In this document: piece after piece, positions 25,572 to 34,516 of the stretch
How positions within the stretch are numbered: the stretch's first letter is position 1
Layout: each line of letters begins with the position of its first letter
Source: Sphingopyxis sp. H115
GTDB taxonomy: Bacteria; Pseudomonadota; Alphaproteobacteria; Sphingomonadales; Sphingomonadaceae
DNA: 64,000 bases
Reading direction: 5' to 3'
Assembly (NCBI RefSeq): GCF_001468465.1
Contig: NZ_LNSA01000019.1
Location: forward strand, 1-64,000
Notes under the pieces: model-generated
What the model saw: the letters and a program-made list of their open reading frames with translations, nothing else
The model's database searches: none
Told to the model about the DNA's origin: nothing
Program-made: the position numbers and the translations under genes

Positions 25572-26234
25572 ATGTCTCGCTACACCACTGTCATCTTCGA
25601 CTTCGGCGGCGTCATCACCGCCTCGCCCTTCGAGGCGTTCAACCGGCTCGAAGAGGAGCGCGGGCTGCCGCGCGATTTCGTCCGCCGCGTCAACGCGGTC
25701 AACCCCGACGACAATGCCTGGGCGCGCTTCGAACGCGCCGAGATCGACGCCGCGGCGTTCGATGCGCTGTTCGCCGAAGAAGCGCGCGCACTTGGCCACG
25801 AACTCGAAGGCGAAGCGGTGCTCGCGGTCATCGCGGGCGCCGTGCGCCCCGACATGGTCGCGACGCTCGACACGCTGAAAGAGCGCGGCTTCACCATCGC
25901 GTGCATCACGAACAATGTCCCGGGCGGCAAGATGGGCATCCAGGGCGCGGGCATGACGCGCAGCGCGAAAGCCGCTATCGAGGTCGCCGACATCATGGCG
26001 CGCTTCGTCCATGTCATCGAATCGAGCAAGGCGGGCGTGCGCAAGCCCGACCCGCGAATTTACCTGATGATGTGCGAAAAGCTAGGCGTCGAGCCCGCCG
26101 AATGCATCTATCTCGACGACCTTGGTATCAACTGCAAACCCGCCGCGGCGCTCGGCATGCACGCGATCAAGGTGACGAGCGGCGAACAGGCGCTGGCGGA
26201 CCTGTCGGCCGCGCTGGAGATGCGATTGCCCTGA
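25572..26234 (+). CDS. HAD-superfamily hydrolase, ACAD10/epoxide-hydrolase-N-terminal type
   Basis: A 220-aa HAD-IA phosphatase-like protein. Motif I is FDFGGVIT (residues 9-16), where the second Asp of the standard DxD is Gly, as in the DFGGV subgroup related to the ACAD10 and soluble epoxide hydrolase N-terminal domains. Motif II is CITNN (about 116-120), motif III is SKAGVRKPD (about 150-158) and motif IV is YLDDL (about 178-182). The operator-like palindrome just upstream hints at acyl-CoA or amino-acid catabolism. Loss of the second Asp may weaken classical phosphatase chemistry. Confidence 0.88.
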   Translation: MSRYTTVIFDFGGVITASPFEAFNRLEEERGLPRDFVRRVNAVNPDDNAWARFERAEIDAAAFDALFAEEARALGHELEGEAVLAVIAGAVRPDMVATLDTLKERGFTIACITNNVPGGKMGIQGAGMTRSAKAAIEVADIMARFVHVIESSKAGVRKPDPRIYLMMCEKLGVEPAECIYLDDLGINCKPAAALGMHAIKVTSGEQALADLSAALEMRLP

Positions 26235-26281
26235 CGATTGGCCGTCGGCCTGGCGGCAGTTTTGGGGCGTTGGCCAAGCCT

Positions 26282-26731
26282 TCAGAGCCGCGCTTCCAGT
26301 TGCGCAAGCAGCGCCTGGACGGGCGGCTTCGGGGGCGGCGCTTCCCACCCCGCCTCGATCGCCGCGACCCGTTCGAACAGACGTTCGCTGGCGGAAATGA
26401 TGCGGCGAACCGACAGGTCAAAGCCCGTGCAAACCGCCCAGTCGGCGACGACGGGTTCGCCGATACGCGCCGCGCTGTCGTTTGGCCCGGCGCCGGGATC
26501 GCCGACAAACATCGCGCGGCGATGCAGCAGCCATGCGATGACATGCATCAGGCGCGTCGTCGTCTTCAACGATTCGCAGACAAGGCCGATCTGCGCAAGG
26601 GCATCGCCGTTCGCGCGTCCCAGATCGCGCTGCGCGGCAAAGGCCGCGTGCGCTTCGTCGGCAAGCAGCATCGCCTCGACATAGAGATTTTCCACCTGCG
26701 CACGCTGCACCGGCCGTGCCATCGCCATCAT
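26282..26731 (-). CDS. DUF1465 family protein
   Basis: A 149-aa helical protein of the alphaproteobacterial DUF1465 family, marked by the ESLKTTTRLMHVIAWLLHRRA block at about residues 53-73. Its role is not established; the family is restricted to alphaproteobacteria and tends to occur near small regulatory genes. The longest frame starts at ATG 26752; I use 26731 because ATG clusters at 26731/26728 are closer to the conserved region. It follows the YdcH-like gene on the minus strand with a gap of 120 nt. Confidence 0.85.
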   Translation of the reverse strand: MMAMARPVQRAQVENLYVEAMLLADEAHAAFAAQRDLGRANGDALAQIGLVCESLKTTTRLMHVIAWLLHRRAMFVGDPGAGPNDSAARIGEPVVADWAVCTGFDLSVRRIISASERLFERVAAIEAGWEAPPPKPPVQALLAQLEARL

Positions 26732-26851
26732 GTCCGTTCGCCCACCGACCATGGCCGCAGGGATGCCATGTCCCCGGGCGACTTCGCAATGGCGGTAACC
26801 ATGAAATATGATGCCTCGTCCGTCCCGTTTTGATTCAGGGCGTTACGAGCA

Positions 26852-27049
26852 TCAGGCAATGATGTCGGGGAGCAGCTGATCTTCGCACCAGGCGATTTCG
26901 TCGCGCAACCGCAGTTTGCGTTTCTTGAGGCGTGCGAGTTGCAACTGGTCGGGAACAGCGCCGCCGCCGAGCGCAATGATCGCGGCGTCGAGATCGCGAT
27001 GCTCGACGCGAAGCAGTTCCAGGCGCTGGGCGATTTCCTCGGGGCTCAC
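26852..27049 (-). CDS. YdcH/DUF465 family protein
   Basis: A 65-aa coiled-coil protein of the DUF465 (YdcH) family: ELLRVEHRDLDAAI then LQLARLKKRKLRLRDEIAW (about residues 11-50). The function is unknown. GTG 27049 gives the family length; TTG 27085 would add 12 residues. It faces a second DUF465 gene across a 126-nt divergent region, an unusual arrangement of two paralogues back to back. Confidence 0.82.
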   Translation of the reverse strand: MSPEEIAQRLELLRVEHRDLDAAIIALGGGAVPDQLQLARLKKRKLRLRDEIAWCEDQLLPDIIA

Positions 27050-27175
27050 GCTCCGGTCTCTGCCATGTTCACCACTGGTCTGCAACCGGGACCGGCTGAC
27101 CGAATCGCCACGACATTCCGCCCGATTCGTGATTTACTCGGGCCTGCCAATCGAGTCGAAAAAGGAGAATGGCAT

Positions 27176-27334
27176 ATGAGCACGTCGCACCTTTCCGCCC
27201 TGAAGTCCCGCCATGCGGACCTCGACGAGAAAATTGCGAATGAAGAACGCCGCCCCTGCCCCGACGCAGGCGTGCTGGCCCAGATGAAAAAGCAAAAGCT
27301 GAAGATCAAGGAAGAGATGCTCGCGATCGCCTGA
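27176..27334 (+). CDS. YdcH/DUF465 family protein
   Basis: A 52-aa helical protein with the DUF465 pattern: LSALKSRHADLDEKIANEE at residues 6-24 and QMKKQKLKIKEEM near the end. The strong ribosome binding site AAAGGAGA lies 6 nt before ATG 27176. Such proteins form short helical hairpins; no function is established. It is divergent from a paralogue and followed by the convergent PilZ gene after 44 nt. Confidence 0.88.
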   Translation: MSTSHLSALKSRHADLDEKIANEERRPCPDAGVLAQMKKQKLKIKEEMLAIA

Positions 27335-27378
27335 CGATCGCGACGACCGCCCGCTGATGCCGCCCCATCGAGGACGCA

Positions 27379-27768
27379 TCAGCGTCGGCGGTAAAAGGGC
27401 CCCCGTTCGAGGCCGGTGCGCCGCAGATGCGGCGGCAGATCGGACTCCGAAACCACCTGACGACGGACCGCCTGCGGATCGACCGGCCGGTCGAACGCAA
27501 TGCCGAACTTGCCCTCGCCGGCCCAGACGACGCGCCCCGGAACCGGACCGACGTTGCGCAGTTCGACTTCGACCGTGTCGCCCTGTTCGATCCGGACCTT
27601 GCCCTCGGCGAGCATGCCACCAGCAGACAGGTTGCGCACGCGCACGACGACGCCCCCGCTCTTGCCGGGCACGGTCAGGCTGGCCTGCATGAACAGGCTG
27701 TCCCGGTCGGCGCCGCGCGACAGCGCGGCGACTTCTTCGTCGACTGTTGTTGGTACGCGCGATTCCAT
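27379..27768 (-). CDS. PilZ-domain protein
   Basis: A 129-aa protein with a PilZ-like beta-barrel: VRVRNLSAGGMLAEG (about residues 41-55) carries the xxSxxG motif with N in place of the first Asp, and later strands VEVELRNVG and GKFGIAFDRP follow. The N-terminal RxxxR motif is weak (SRGADRDS), so c-di-GMP binding is uncertain. It could be a degenerate PilZ acting through protein contacts. It lies between DUF465 and DksA genes on the minus strand. Confidence 0.78.
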   Translation of the reverse strand: MESRVPTTVDEEVAALSRGADRDSLFMQASLTVPGKSGGVVVRVRNLSAGGMLAEGKVRIEQGDTVEVELRNVGPVPGRVVWAGEGKFGIAFDRPVDPQAVRRQVVSESDLPPHLRRTGLERGPFYRRR

Positions 27769-27855
27769 TGCGACCCGTTCCCCGCGTTGAATGTCAGGCG
27801 GCGAATCTAGGCGCTGGTCGTTGCGGAATCGTAAATGGCGCCGTCCCCGGCGCGA

Positions 27856-28317
27856 TCAATCTTCGCGTGAAATCCGTTCGTTGCGCTCGTGGCGTTCCTG
27901 CGCCTCCAGCGTCATCGTCGCGATCGGACGGGCCTGCAGGCGCGCCAGCGAGATCGGTTCGCCGGTCACCGCGCAATAGCCATATTCGCCCTCGTCGATA
28001 CGGCGGATCGCCGAATCGATCTTGGCAATCAGCTTGCGCTGGCGGTCACGGGTGCGCAGTTCGATCGCCCAGTCGGTCTCGCTCGACGCGCGGTCGGCAA
28101 GGTCGGGTTCGCGCAGCGGACCGTCCTGAAGATGCGCCAGCGTCGATTCGGATTCGGACAGGATCGATTTTTTCCAGGCGAGCAGCAGGCCGCGAAAATA
28201 ATCTCGCTGCCGCTCGTTCATGAACTCTTCGTCGTCGCTGGGGACATAATCCGAATCGAGATTGGATTTGGCTTCGCGAAGCGCGTCTGCGCCAACATCG
28301 GCAATCTTGGTCGGCAT
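27856..28317 (-). CDS. dksA: RNA polymerase-binding transcription factor DksA
   Basis: A 153-aa coiled-coil protein that enters the RNA polymerase secondary channel and, with ppGpp, controls rRNA and amino-acid promoters. The coiled-coil with acidic tip residues is followed by IRRIDEGEYGYCAVTGEPI and ARLQARPIATMTLEAQERHERNER. Only one Cys of the usual four-Cys zinc finger remains (Cys in GYC, about residue 116), as seen in many alphaproteobacterial DksA proteins that fold without zinc. The start is ATG 28317. It is upstream of the serine-rich PEP-CTERM gene, divergent. Confidence 0.92.
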   Translation of the reverse strand: MPTKIADVGADALREAKSNLDSDYVPSDDEEFMNERQRDYFRGLLLAWKKSILSESESTLAHLQDGPLREPDLADRASSETDWAIELRTRDRQRKLIAKIDSAIRRIDEGEYGYCAVTGEPISLARLQARPIATMTLEAQERHERNERISRED

Positions 28318-28756
28318 GAGGGGCTCTCGCGTCCTTTCCTGTCACCCCGCGGACCGCCAAGCGGTGCAGGGAGTGGCGCGCCTATAACCAGCCACTGGTC
28401 ACGATACAAGCGCCGAAGCAGCGCATTGCATCGACCGCGTGAAGCAAGGCTGAACCGGCGCCCTCCGGCCGGTGATTCCCGCTCGCAAGTTGAGCAGCCG
28501 GTCGGCCCGAGCCAACCTCGATTTAGGGCCGAAGATTAACCAATTGCATAGAATCGTTGCAGATTCCGTTCTGTTTTGGGACAGATACCGCGATTTTGAT
28601 TGATTCCGGCGCCCTTTTCCCGCTGTCGGACAGGCAAACGCGGTTAACGCGATTGCCGCGTTCACAAAGCTTTGGCCTTTTGGGTTATAGCGAAGGTGAA
28701 ATTGGGTGTCGGTCGAGGGACGCTTCGCACCTGCAACGGGAAAGAAAGAGAAGCCT
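28318..28756. other. 439-nt divergent intergenic region, dksA / PEP-CTERM gene
   Basis: No gene of credible composition is seen. The half nearest the PEP-CTERM gene is AT-richer than its surroundings. TTCACA and TTATAG spaced 18 nt, about 80 nt before the PEP-CTERM ATG, are a weak candidate promoter. GAAAGAGAAG just before 28757 serves as its ribosome binding region. Confidence 0.4.
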
Positions 28757-29983
28757 ATGTCTGTCCGAATGGCCCTTGCCAAGCTTTGCGCCTGCACCTG
28801 CGGGGGGGCAATCATCGGTAGCGGTGCGATGCAGATCGCCGACGTTCCGAAGGCGCGGGCGCAGGTCCAGTCCTGCTCGCCGTGCGTCGCCAAGAAGAAG
28901 GTCGTGCGCAAGCGCCATGCGGCCCGCAAGCCGGTGAAGCGCGTCCGCCGCGTCGTCACGACGAAAAAGGTGATCCGGACCGCGACGCCGCAGACGCAGG
29001 TCGTGACGCAGACGATCCCGTTGCCGCCGATCCCTTATGCGCCCTTCCCGCAGCGCGGCGGTTTTGAAGGCGGCGGCAGCGGCGGCGGCGTCACCGTGAT
29101 CGGTGGCGGCTTCGGCGGCGGTTTCGGCGGCGGCTTCTTCGGCGGTTTCTTCGGCGGCAGCTCGGGCGGCGGCAGCAGCGGCAGCATCGTCGTCACCTCG
29201 ACGACGACGGGCGGTGTCAGCACCTCGACCAGCACATCATCGGGCGTATCCACATCGACCGGCAGCGTGTCGACGTCGTCGGGCGTTTCGACCTCGACCG
29301 GCAGCGTTTCGACTTCGACTGGCGGCGTCTCCACCTCGACCGGCGGGGTTTCAACCTCGACGGGCAGCGTCAGCACCTCGTCGGGCAATGTCTCGACATC
29401 GTCGGGCAACGTCTCGACTTCTTCGGGTAATGTGTCGACGTCGTCGGGCAACGTCAGCACCTCGTCCTCGAGCAGCAGCTCTTCGTCGAGTTCGTCCTCA
29501 TCCTCCTCTTCTTCCTCGTCGAGCTCGTCCTCATCGGGCGGCTCGTCGAAGGGCGGCAGCTCGCACGGATCGTCACATGGTTCGTCGCATGGCTCCTCGC
29601 ACGGATCGTCGCATGGTTCGTCGCACGGCAGTTCGGGCTGGGGCGGTTCGTCGAAGGGCGGCAGCTCGAGCTCGTCCTCCTCTTCTTCCTCGTCTTCGTC
29701 GAGCAGCAGTACGTCGAGCGGCGCGACCTCGTCGGGCGCGACCGGGGGCAGCAGCAGCTTCGGCACGACGAGCAGCTCGTCTTCCTCGTCGTCGAGCAGC
29801 AGTTCCTCCTCGTCTTCGTCGTCCTCGTCCAGCTCGGGCGGCAGCAGCAACGGTGGTTCGTCGGGCGATCCGACGCCGGTTCCCGCACCGCCGATGATGC
29901 TGCTGTTCGGGGCCGCGGCGGCGGCGCTCGTCGCGCGGCGCCGCGCGGCGAACCGCAACGACGACGACGCCAACGCGGCGTGA
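28757..29983 (+). CDS. Serine-rich PEP-CTERM sorting-domain protein
   Basis: A 408-aa secreted protein in four parts. A signal peptide ends at ARA (about residues 1-35). A basic region (KKKVVRKR to RRVVTTKK, about 46-71) follows. The central low-complexity region (about 100-375) is Gly-rich, then repeats of VSTST/SGx, then poly-Ser blocks, an SHGSSHG array and more poly-Ser. The C-terminus has a PEP-CTERM sorting signal (PVPAPPMMLLFG then AAAALVARRRAA), recognised in other bacteria by an exosortase for cell-surface export with exopolysaccharide. No exosortase is in the window. The gene is terminated by the hairpin at 30030. Function unknown; a surface or biofilm scaffold is a guess. Confidence 0.85.
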   Translation: MSVRMALAKLCACTCGGAIIGSGAMQIADVPKARAQVQSCSPCVAKKKVVRKRHAARKPVKRVRRVVTTKKVIRTATPQTQVVTQTIPLPPIPYAPFPQRGGFEGGGSGGGVTVIGGGFGGGFGGGFFGGFFGGSSGGGSSGSIVVTSTTTGGVSTSTSTSSGVSTSTGSVSTSSGVSTSTGSVSTSTGGVSTSTGGVSTSTGSVSTSSGNVSTSSGNVSTSSGNVSTSSGNVSTSSSSSSSSSSSSSSSSSSSSSSSSSGGSSKGGSSHGSSHGSSHGSSHGSSHGSSHGSSGWGGSSKGGSSSSSSSSSSSSSSSSTSSGATSSGATGGSSSFGTTSSSSSSSSSSSSSSSSSSSSSSGGSSNGGSSGDPTPVPAPPMMLLFGAAAAALVARRRAANRNDDDANAA

Positions 29984-30029
29984 TGAAATCCACTGGCGGT
30001 TTTCGGGGCTGACCCGGACCACCGAACTG

Positions 30030-30056
30030 GGGCCGTCCTACGGGGCGGCCCTTTTT
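30030..30056 (+). terminator. Rho-independent terminator
   Basis: A 9-bp stem (GGGCCGTCC with GGGCGGCCC, one G-T pair) closes a TACG tetraloop and is followed by TTTTT. It ends the PEP-CTERM gene 47 nt after its stop. Confidence 0.9.
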
Positions 30057-30150
30057 GATTCCGGGCGCCCGACGGCATCGGCGACAGCCTGGACATCGTC
30101 GCGCCCGTAACGGGCTTGCGCCGCGCGAACGGCAACGCCATAGCGCCGCC

Positions 30151-31431
30151 ATGCACGATATCCGCCTGATCCGGGATCACCCGCAAGCCTTCGACGCCGG
30201 CCTCGTCCGCCGCGGTCTCGAACCCCTGTCCGCCGAGATCCTCGCCATGGACGCCTCGCTGCGCGCTTTGCAGACCGAAATTCAGGCCGCGCTCGCGCGC
30301 CGCAACGAAGCGTCGAAGCTGATCGGTCAGGCGATGGCCGCGGGCGACAGGGACAAGGCCGAGGCGCTGAAGGCCGAGGTCGCCGACCTCAAGACATCGC
30401 TCCCCGCCCGGGAAGAGGCCGAGCGCGTGCAGCTCGCCGCGCTGCACGACCGGCTCGCCGCGCTGCCCAACCTCCCCGCCGACGATGTGCCCGATGGCGA
30501 GGATGAGGAGGGCAATGTCGAAATTTCGCGCTGGGGCACCCCGCGCAGCTTCGATTTCGCGCCGCAGGAACATGCCGATTTCGCACCTGCGCTCGGGCTC
30601 GATTTCGAGACTGCGGCAAAGATGTCGGGTGCGCGCTTCGCCTTCCTGAAGGGCCAGATGGCGCGGCTCGAACGCGCGATCGGCCAGCTCATGATCGACC
30701 GGCAAACCCATGAGGCGGGCTACACCGAATGCGCGACCCCGCTGATGGTCCGCGACGAAGCGGCGTTCGGGACGACGCAGCTTCCGAAATTCCGCGAGGA
30801 CCTGTTCCAGACCACCGACGGGCGCTGGCTCATCTCGACCTCCGAAATGAGCCTGACCAATGCGGTGCGCGAAGAGATATTGCCCGAGACCGAGCTGCCG
30901 ATCCGCATGACCGCGCTCACCCCCTGCTTCCGCTCCGAAGCGGGGTCAGCGGGCCGCGACACGCGCGGCTATATTCGCCAGCACCAGTTCTGGAAGGTCG
31001 AGCTGGTTTCGATCACCCGCCCCGAAGACAGCGACGCCGAACTCGAACGCAAAACGCGCGCGGCGGAGCAAATCCTCGAGGCGCTCGAGCTGCCATACCG
31101 CAAGATGCTGCTGTGCGCGGGCGACATGGGTTTTGCCGCGCGCAAGACCTATGATCTCGAAGTCTGGTTGCCGGGCCAAAACAGCTACCGCGAGATTTCG
31201 AGCTGCTCGAACTGCGGCGACTTCCAGGCGCGCCGTATGAACACGCGCTTCCGCCGCGAGGAGGTCAAGGGCAACGAGTTCGTCCATACGCTCAACGGCT
31301 CGGGCCTCGCCGTCGGGCGGACGCTGGTGGCAATCCTCGAAAACTATCAGCAGGCCGACGGCAGCGTCGACATTCCAAAGGCATTGCTCCCGTATATGGG
31401 CGGCGTCACCCGGCTGACGCCGGCCAACTAG
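30151..31431 (+). CDS. serS: Serine--tRNA ligase
   Basis: A 426-aa class-II synthetase that charges tRNA-Ser and tRNA-Sec-type acceptors. An N-terminal long coiled-coil arm (about residues 28-100) binds the tRNA variable arm. Motif 2 is [21 protein letters not shown] (about 264-284), and motif 3 ends with [15 protein letters not shown]. The TSEMSLT block positions the serine. ATG 30151 begins [14 protein letters not shown], the family start. It leads to surE and the nlpD-like gene, but a repeat lies between serS and surE. Confidence 0.97.
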   Translation: MHDIRLIRDHPQAFDAGLVRRGLEPLSAEILAMDASLRALQTEIQAALARRNEASKLIGQAMAAGDRDKAEALKAEVADLKTSLPAREEAERVQLAALHDRLAALPNLPADDVPDGEDEEGNVEISRWGTPRSFDFAPQEHADFAPALGLDFETAAKMSGARFAFLKGQMARLERAIGQLMIDRQTHEAGYTECATPLMVRDEAAFGTTQLPKFREDLFQTTDGRWLISTSEMSLTNAVREEILPETELPIRMTALTPCFRSEAGSAGRDTRGYIRQHQFWKVELVSITRPEDSDAELERKTRAAEQILEALELPYRKMLLCAGDMGFAARKTYDLEVWLPGQNSYREISSCSNCGDFQARRMNTRFRREEVKGNEFVHTLNGSGLAVGRTLVAILENYQQADGSVDIPKALLPYMGGVTRLTPAN

Positions 31432-31436
31432 GGCAT

Positions 31437-31507
31437 CATCATCCCGGACTTGATCCGGGGTCCACGACGCCGGCGCCGAACGGATCCCGGATCAAGTCCG
31501 GGATGAC
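31437..31507. repeat. Palindromic intergenic repeat, family A copy 3
   Basis: Left arm ATCCCGGACTTGATCCGGGG and right arm CGGATCAAGTCCGGGATGACG flank a short variable spacer. It fills most of the serS-surE gap and ends 21 nt before the surE start. Confidence 0.9.
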
Positions 31508-31528
31508 GAAGAAAGAGAGAAACAAAAC

Positions 31529-32293
31529 GTGCGCATCCTCCTCACCAACGACGACGGTTATCACGCCCCCGGCATGGCCGTGCTGGAGGCGATCGCGCGC
31601 CAGCTTTCGGACGACATCTGGATTTGCGCCCCGGCCGAGGAACAGTCGGGCGCCGGCCACTCGCTCACCCTGTCGCGCCCGGTGCGCATCCGCGAACATG
31701 GGCCACGCCGCTGGTCGTGCAGCGGCACCCCCACCGATTCGGTGATGATGGCGATTGGCAAGCTGATGCCCGAAAAGCCCGACCTCATCCTCTCGGGCGT
31801 CAACCGCGGCGCGAACCTTGGCGACGACATCACTTACTCGGGCACCGTATCGGCGGCGATCGAGGGCGCGCTTGCTGGGATCCGCTCGATCGCGCTCAGC
31901 CAGGTTTATGCAAAGGAAGGCATGGGCGACAGCGTGCCGTTCGAGGCGGCGGAAATGTGGGGCGCCAAAGTGCTGCGTCCGCTGATGGATCACGACATGC
32001 CGCCGCGCACGCTGATCAACATCAACTTCCCCGCCCTCCCGGCTGCCGAGGTGCGGGGCATTCGCGTCACGCGTCAGGGTTTCCACGATTATGGCCGCGG
32101 CTCGATCGTCGAGGGCACCGACCCGCGCGGCTATCGCTATTACTGGTTCGGCCTGCACGGCATCGAACATAGCCTTGGGCACGACAGCGATCTGGAGGCG
32201 ATCGACGATCGCTATATTTCGGTCACCCCGCTCCAGCTCGACCTGACGCACGACGCGTCGCTCGCGGCGCTGCGCGGCGCCTACGGCGGCTGA
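31529..32293 (+). CDS. surE: 5'/3'-nucleotidase SurE
   Basis: A 254-aa metal-dependent nucleotidase/exopolyphosphatase. Catalytic residues stand in LTNDDG (Asp8, Asp9), EEQSGAGHS (Ser about 39) and SGVNRGANLG (Asn about 92). SurE acts on nucleoside 5'- and 3'-monophosphates and short polyphosphates and is often linked with stationary phase. The start is GTG 31529. Following it is an NlpD-like gene, matching the conserved proteobacterial surE-(pcm)-nlpD order, here without pcm. Confidence 0.95.
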   Translation: MRILLTNDDGYHAPGMAVLEAIARQLSDDIWICAPAEEQSGAGHSLTLSRPVRIREHGPRRWSCSGTPTDSVMMAIGKLMPEKPDLILSGVNRGANLGDDITYSGTVSAAIEGALAGIRSIALSQVYAKEGMGDSVPFEAAEMWGAKVLRPLMDHDMPPRTLININFPALPAAEVRGIRVTRQGFHDYGRGSIVEGTDPRGYRYYWFGLHGIEHSLGHDSDLEAIDDRYISVTPLQLDLTHDASLAALRGAYGG

Positions 32294-32375
32294 TCGGCGC
32301 CCAAAAATCGAAATTTCTGTTCCATATCGGGACAGAAGCCTAGCCAGCATCGCCCTGCTTTGGCAAAGAGCGGCC

Positions 32376-33452
32376 ATGGGGGGCGTCAACCATCGTATCT
32401 GGCTGTTGTCGGGGGCGTTTTTGCTCGCCGGCTGTATTCCCGCGGTCGACGCGCCGGCGCCGGCCTCGCGGCCCGCACGCGAAGAGCCGCCGCGCCGCGA
32501 GGAGGCGGTGCGCGACGATATCTTCGGCGGCGAGGTCGTCGGCGGCGACGCCAAACCGACCTGGACCCTGAAACCCGTCACGACCAACGCCGTGCAAGTG
32601 GCGGCGGGCAGCTATGTCGTCCGCCGCGGCGACACGCTGCGCGCGATCGGCGAAATGACCGGCGCGGGGTCCGAAGCACTGGCGATCGAGAATGACCTGG
32701 CCCCGCCGTATATGCTGCGTCCAGGGCAGGAACTGCGCATTCCGGCCGGCCTCTATCATCGCGTTGCGGCGGGTGAGACCGGCATCGGCATCGCCGCCGC
32801 CTATGCCGCCGACTGGGGCGAGATCATCACGGTCAACGCGCTCAGCGAACCCTATATCTTGCGTGTCGGCCAGAGGCTGCGCCTGCCATCCGATGCGCGG
32901 CCGGTGCGCGGCCCCGTCGATGTCGGCGCGCGCGCCGCGGCTTTCCGCCTCGACATCGACGACATCGCGACCGGCAGCCAGCCGGCGCTTGCCGCCAGCG
33001 GGAAGCCCGCCGCGGGGACCGCCGCGCCGCGCAAGCCCGTGACCACCGCGATAGCCAATCCCGCCTATTTCACCGGACGCTTCGAATGGCCGCTCCACGG
33101 CCCGATCCTCGCGCGGTTCGGCCCCATCGCGCCGGGCAAGGTCAGCGACGGGATCAATATCGCCGCAGCTGCCGGCACCCCGATTCGCGCGACGGCGAAC
33201 GGTGTCGTCGCCTATGCGGGCGACCAGATCGGCGTGTATGGCGGGCTGATCCTGATCAACCATGGCAGCGGCTGGGTCAGCGCCTATGGTCATGCGGGAC
33301 GGATCGACGTGAAGCGCGGCCAGACGGTGCGGATGGGCGATGTGATCGGCCGCGCCGGTGCGACGGGCCAGGTCCAGACGTCGCAACTCCATTTCCAGCT
33401 GCGCAAAAATCGCATACCTGTCGATCCGATGAAGCAGTTGCCGCCCCGATGA
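32376..33452 (+). CDS. NlpD-like lipoprotein with LysM and degenerate LytM (M23) domain
   Basis: A 358-aa lipoprotein (lipobox LLAGC, Cys at about residue 20). One clear LysM (YVVRRGDTLRAIGEMTG, about 79-95) and a second weaker repeat precede a LytM domain starting GRFEWPLHGPILARFG. The canonical zinc ligands His and Asp of HxGxD are replaced (SDGINIA), although YGH and LHFQLR remain, so it probably does not cut peptidoglycan itself but activates an amidase, like E. coli NlpD. It follows surE and overlaps the potassium channel gene by 4 nt. Confidence 0.9.
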   Translation: MGGVNHRIWLLSGAFLLAGCIPAVDAPAPASRPAREEPPRREEAVRDDIFGGEVVGGDAKPTWTLKPVTTNAVQVAAGSYVVRRGDTLRAIGEMTGAGSEALAIENDLAPPYMLRPGQELRIPAGLYHRVAAGETGIGIAAAYAADWGEIITVNALSEPYILRVGQRLRLPSDARPVRGPVDVGARAAAFRLDIDDIATGSQPALAASGKPAAGTAAPRKPVTTAIANPAYFTGRFEWPLHGPILARFGPIAPGKVSDGINIAAAAGTPIRATANGVVAYAGDQIGVYGGLILINHGSGWVSAYGHAGRIDVKRGQTVRMGDVIGRAGATGQVQTSQLHFQLRKNRIPVDPMKQLPPR

Positions 33453-34516
33453 GCCGCAAGCCGTCCGACAGGCTGAAGCTGCCGCACCAGTTTCAGCTGC
33501 TCAAACGTGCCAGCAAATGGCCGGTCTGGGCTGACCTGATCACCCGGCTCGGCGTCGCCTTCCTGTTGATCGGGGTGGTCGTACTCGTCCACTGGATCGA
33601 TCGCGACGGCTTGATCGACCATCATGACGGTCATATCAGCTTCCTCGATGTCGTCTATTTCACGATGATCTCGGTCACGACGACCGGGTTCGGCGACATC
33701 GCCCCGATATCGGACCGGTCGCGACTGATCGAAGCGGTCATCGTGACGCCGATCCGCATCGCGGTGCTCTTCATCTTCGTGGGCACTGCCTATAATTTCG
33801 TCATCAAACGCACATGGGAAAAATGGCGTATGGCCCGCATCCAGTCCAAACTCACCAACCATATCGTCGTCCTCGGCTATGGCGTCAGCGGCGGCGAGGC
33901 GGTGCACGAACTGATCAAGCGCGGGACCGACCCCTCATGCATCGTCGTGATCGACCAGTCGCCGGGCCGGATCAATGCCGCAGAAGCGGCAGGCTGCAAC
34001 GTGCTCGAGGGCGATGCATCGAACGACGACACGTTGGTCGATGTGCGGATCAATGAAGCACAATCGGTGCTCGTCTCGGCGGGCCGCGACGACACGTCGA
34101 TTCTGATCGTGCTCACCGTCCGCCACCTTGCCCCGCGTGTCCCGATCAGCGTGGTGATCCGCGCGCAGGACAACGAACTACTCGCGCGGCAGGCGGGCGC
34201 GAACAATGTCATCAACCCGGTCAGCTTCACCGGCCTGCTGCTCGCGGGATCGGCGCAGGGCGCGCATGTCGCCGATTATATGGCCGACCTCGCCAGCATC
34301 GGCGGCCGCGTCCAACTGCGCGAACGCCCGGTCGAAATCGACGAAATCGGCCGCGGTCTCGATCAGCTATCGAGCGGCGGCCGCGGCCTGCGCGTCTATC
34401 GTGCTGGGAAACCCTATGGATTCTGGGAGCCCGAGGTTCAGCGACTCGAGACCGGCGACCAGATCGTCGAAGTCGTGCGCTGCGAAGATAGCGAAGCGAG
34501 CGTTCCCGGCGGTTAA
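33449..34516 (+). CDS. Two-TM potassium channel with TrkA-N/RCK domains
   Basis: A 355-aa ion channel. The pore module spans about residues 26-120, with TM1 ([15 protein letters not shown]), a selectivity filter TTTGFGDI (about 74-81, variant of TVGYGD) and TM2. The RCK/TrkA-N domain starts [15 protein letters not shown] (about 131-145) and has the GxGxxG NAD-binding loop. Such channels are opened or closed by nucleotides or ions bound to RCK. It overlaps the nlpD-like gene (ATGA) and its stop overlaps the convergent DUF423 stop. Confidence 0.9.
   Translation: MSRKPSDRLKLPHQFQLLKRASKWPVWADLITRLGVAFLLIGVVVLVHWIDRDGLIDHHDGHISFLDVVYFTMISVTTTGFGDIAPISDRSRLIEAVIVTPIRIAVLFIFVGTAYNFVIKRTWEKWRMARIQSKLTNHIVVLGYGVSGGEAVHELIKRGTDPSCIVVIDQSPGRINAAEAAGCNVLEGDASNDDTLVDVRINEAQSVLVSAGRDDTSILIVLTVRHLAPRVPISVVIRAQDNELLARQAGANNVINPVSFTGLLLAGSAQGAHVADYMADLASIGGRVQLRERPVEIDEIGRGLDQLSSGGRGLRVYRAGKPYGFWEPEVQRLETGDQIVEVVRCEDSEASVPGG

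Noticed and set aside
29220..29500. Regular short repeats resembling a CRISPR-like array
   Set aside because: They are in-frame VSTSxG codon repeats within one ORF; no spacers of even length and no cas genes.
29035..30711. A 558-aa acidic minus-strand frame opposite the PEP-CTERM and serS genes
   Set aside because: It is the complement of poly-Ser codons and serS; low-complexity Glu/Asp/Leu runs and spanning two unrelated genes show it is a shadow.
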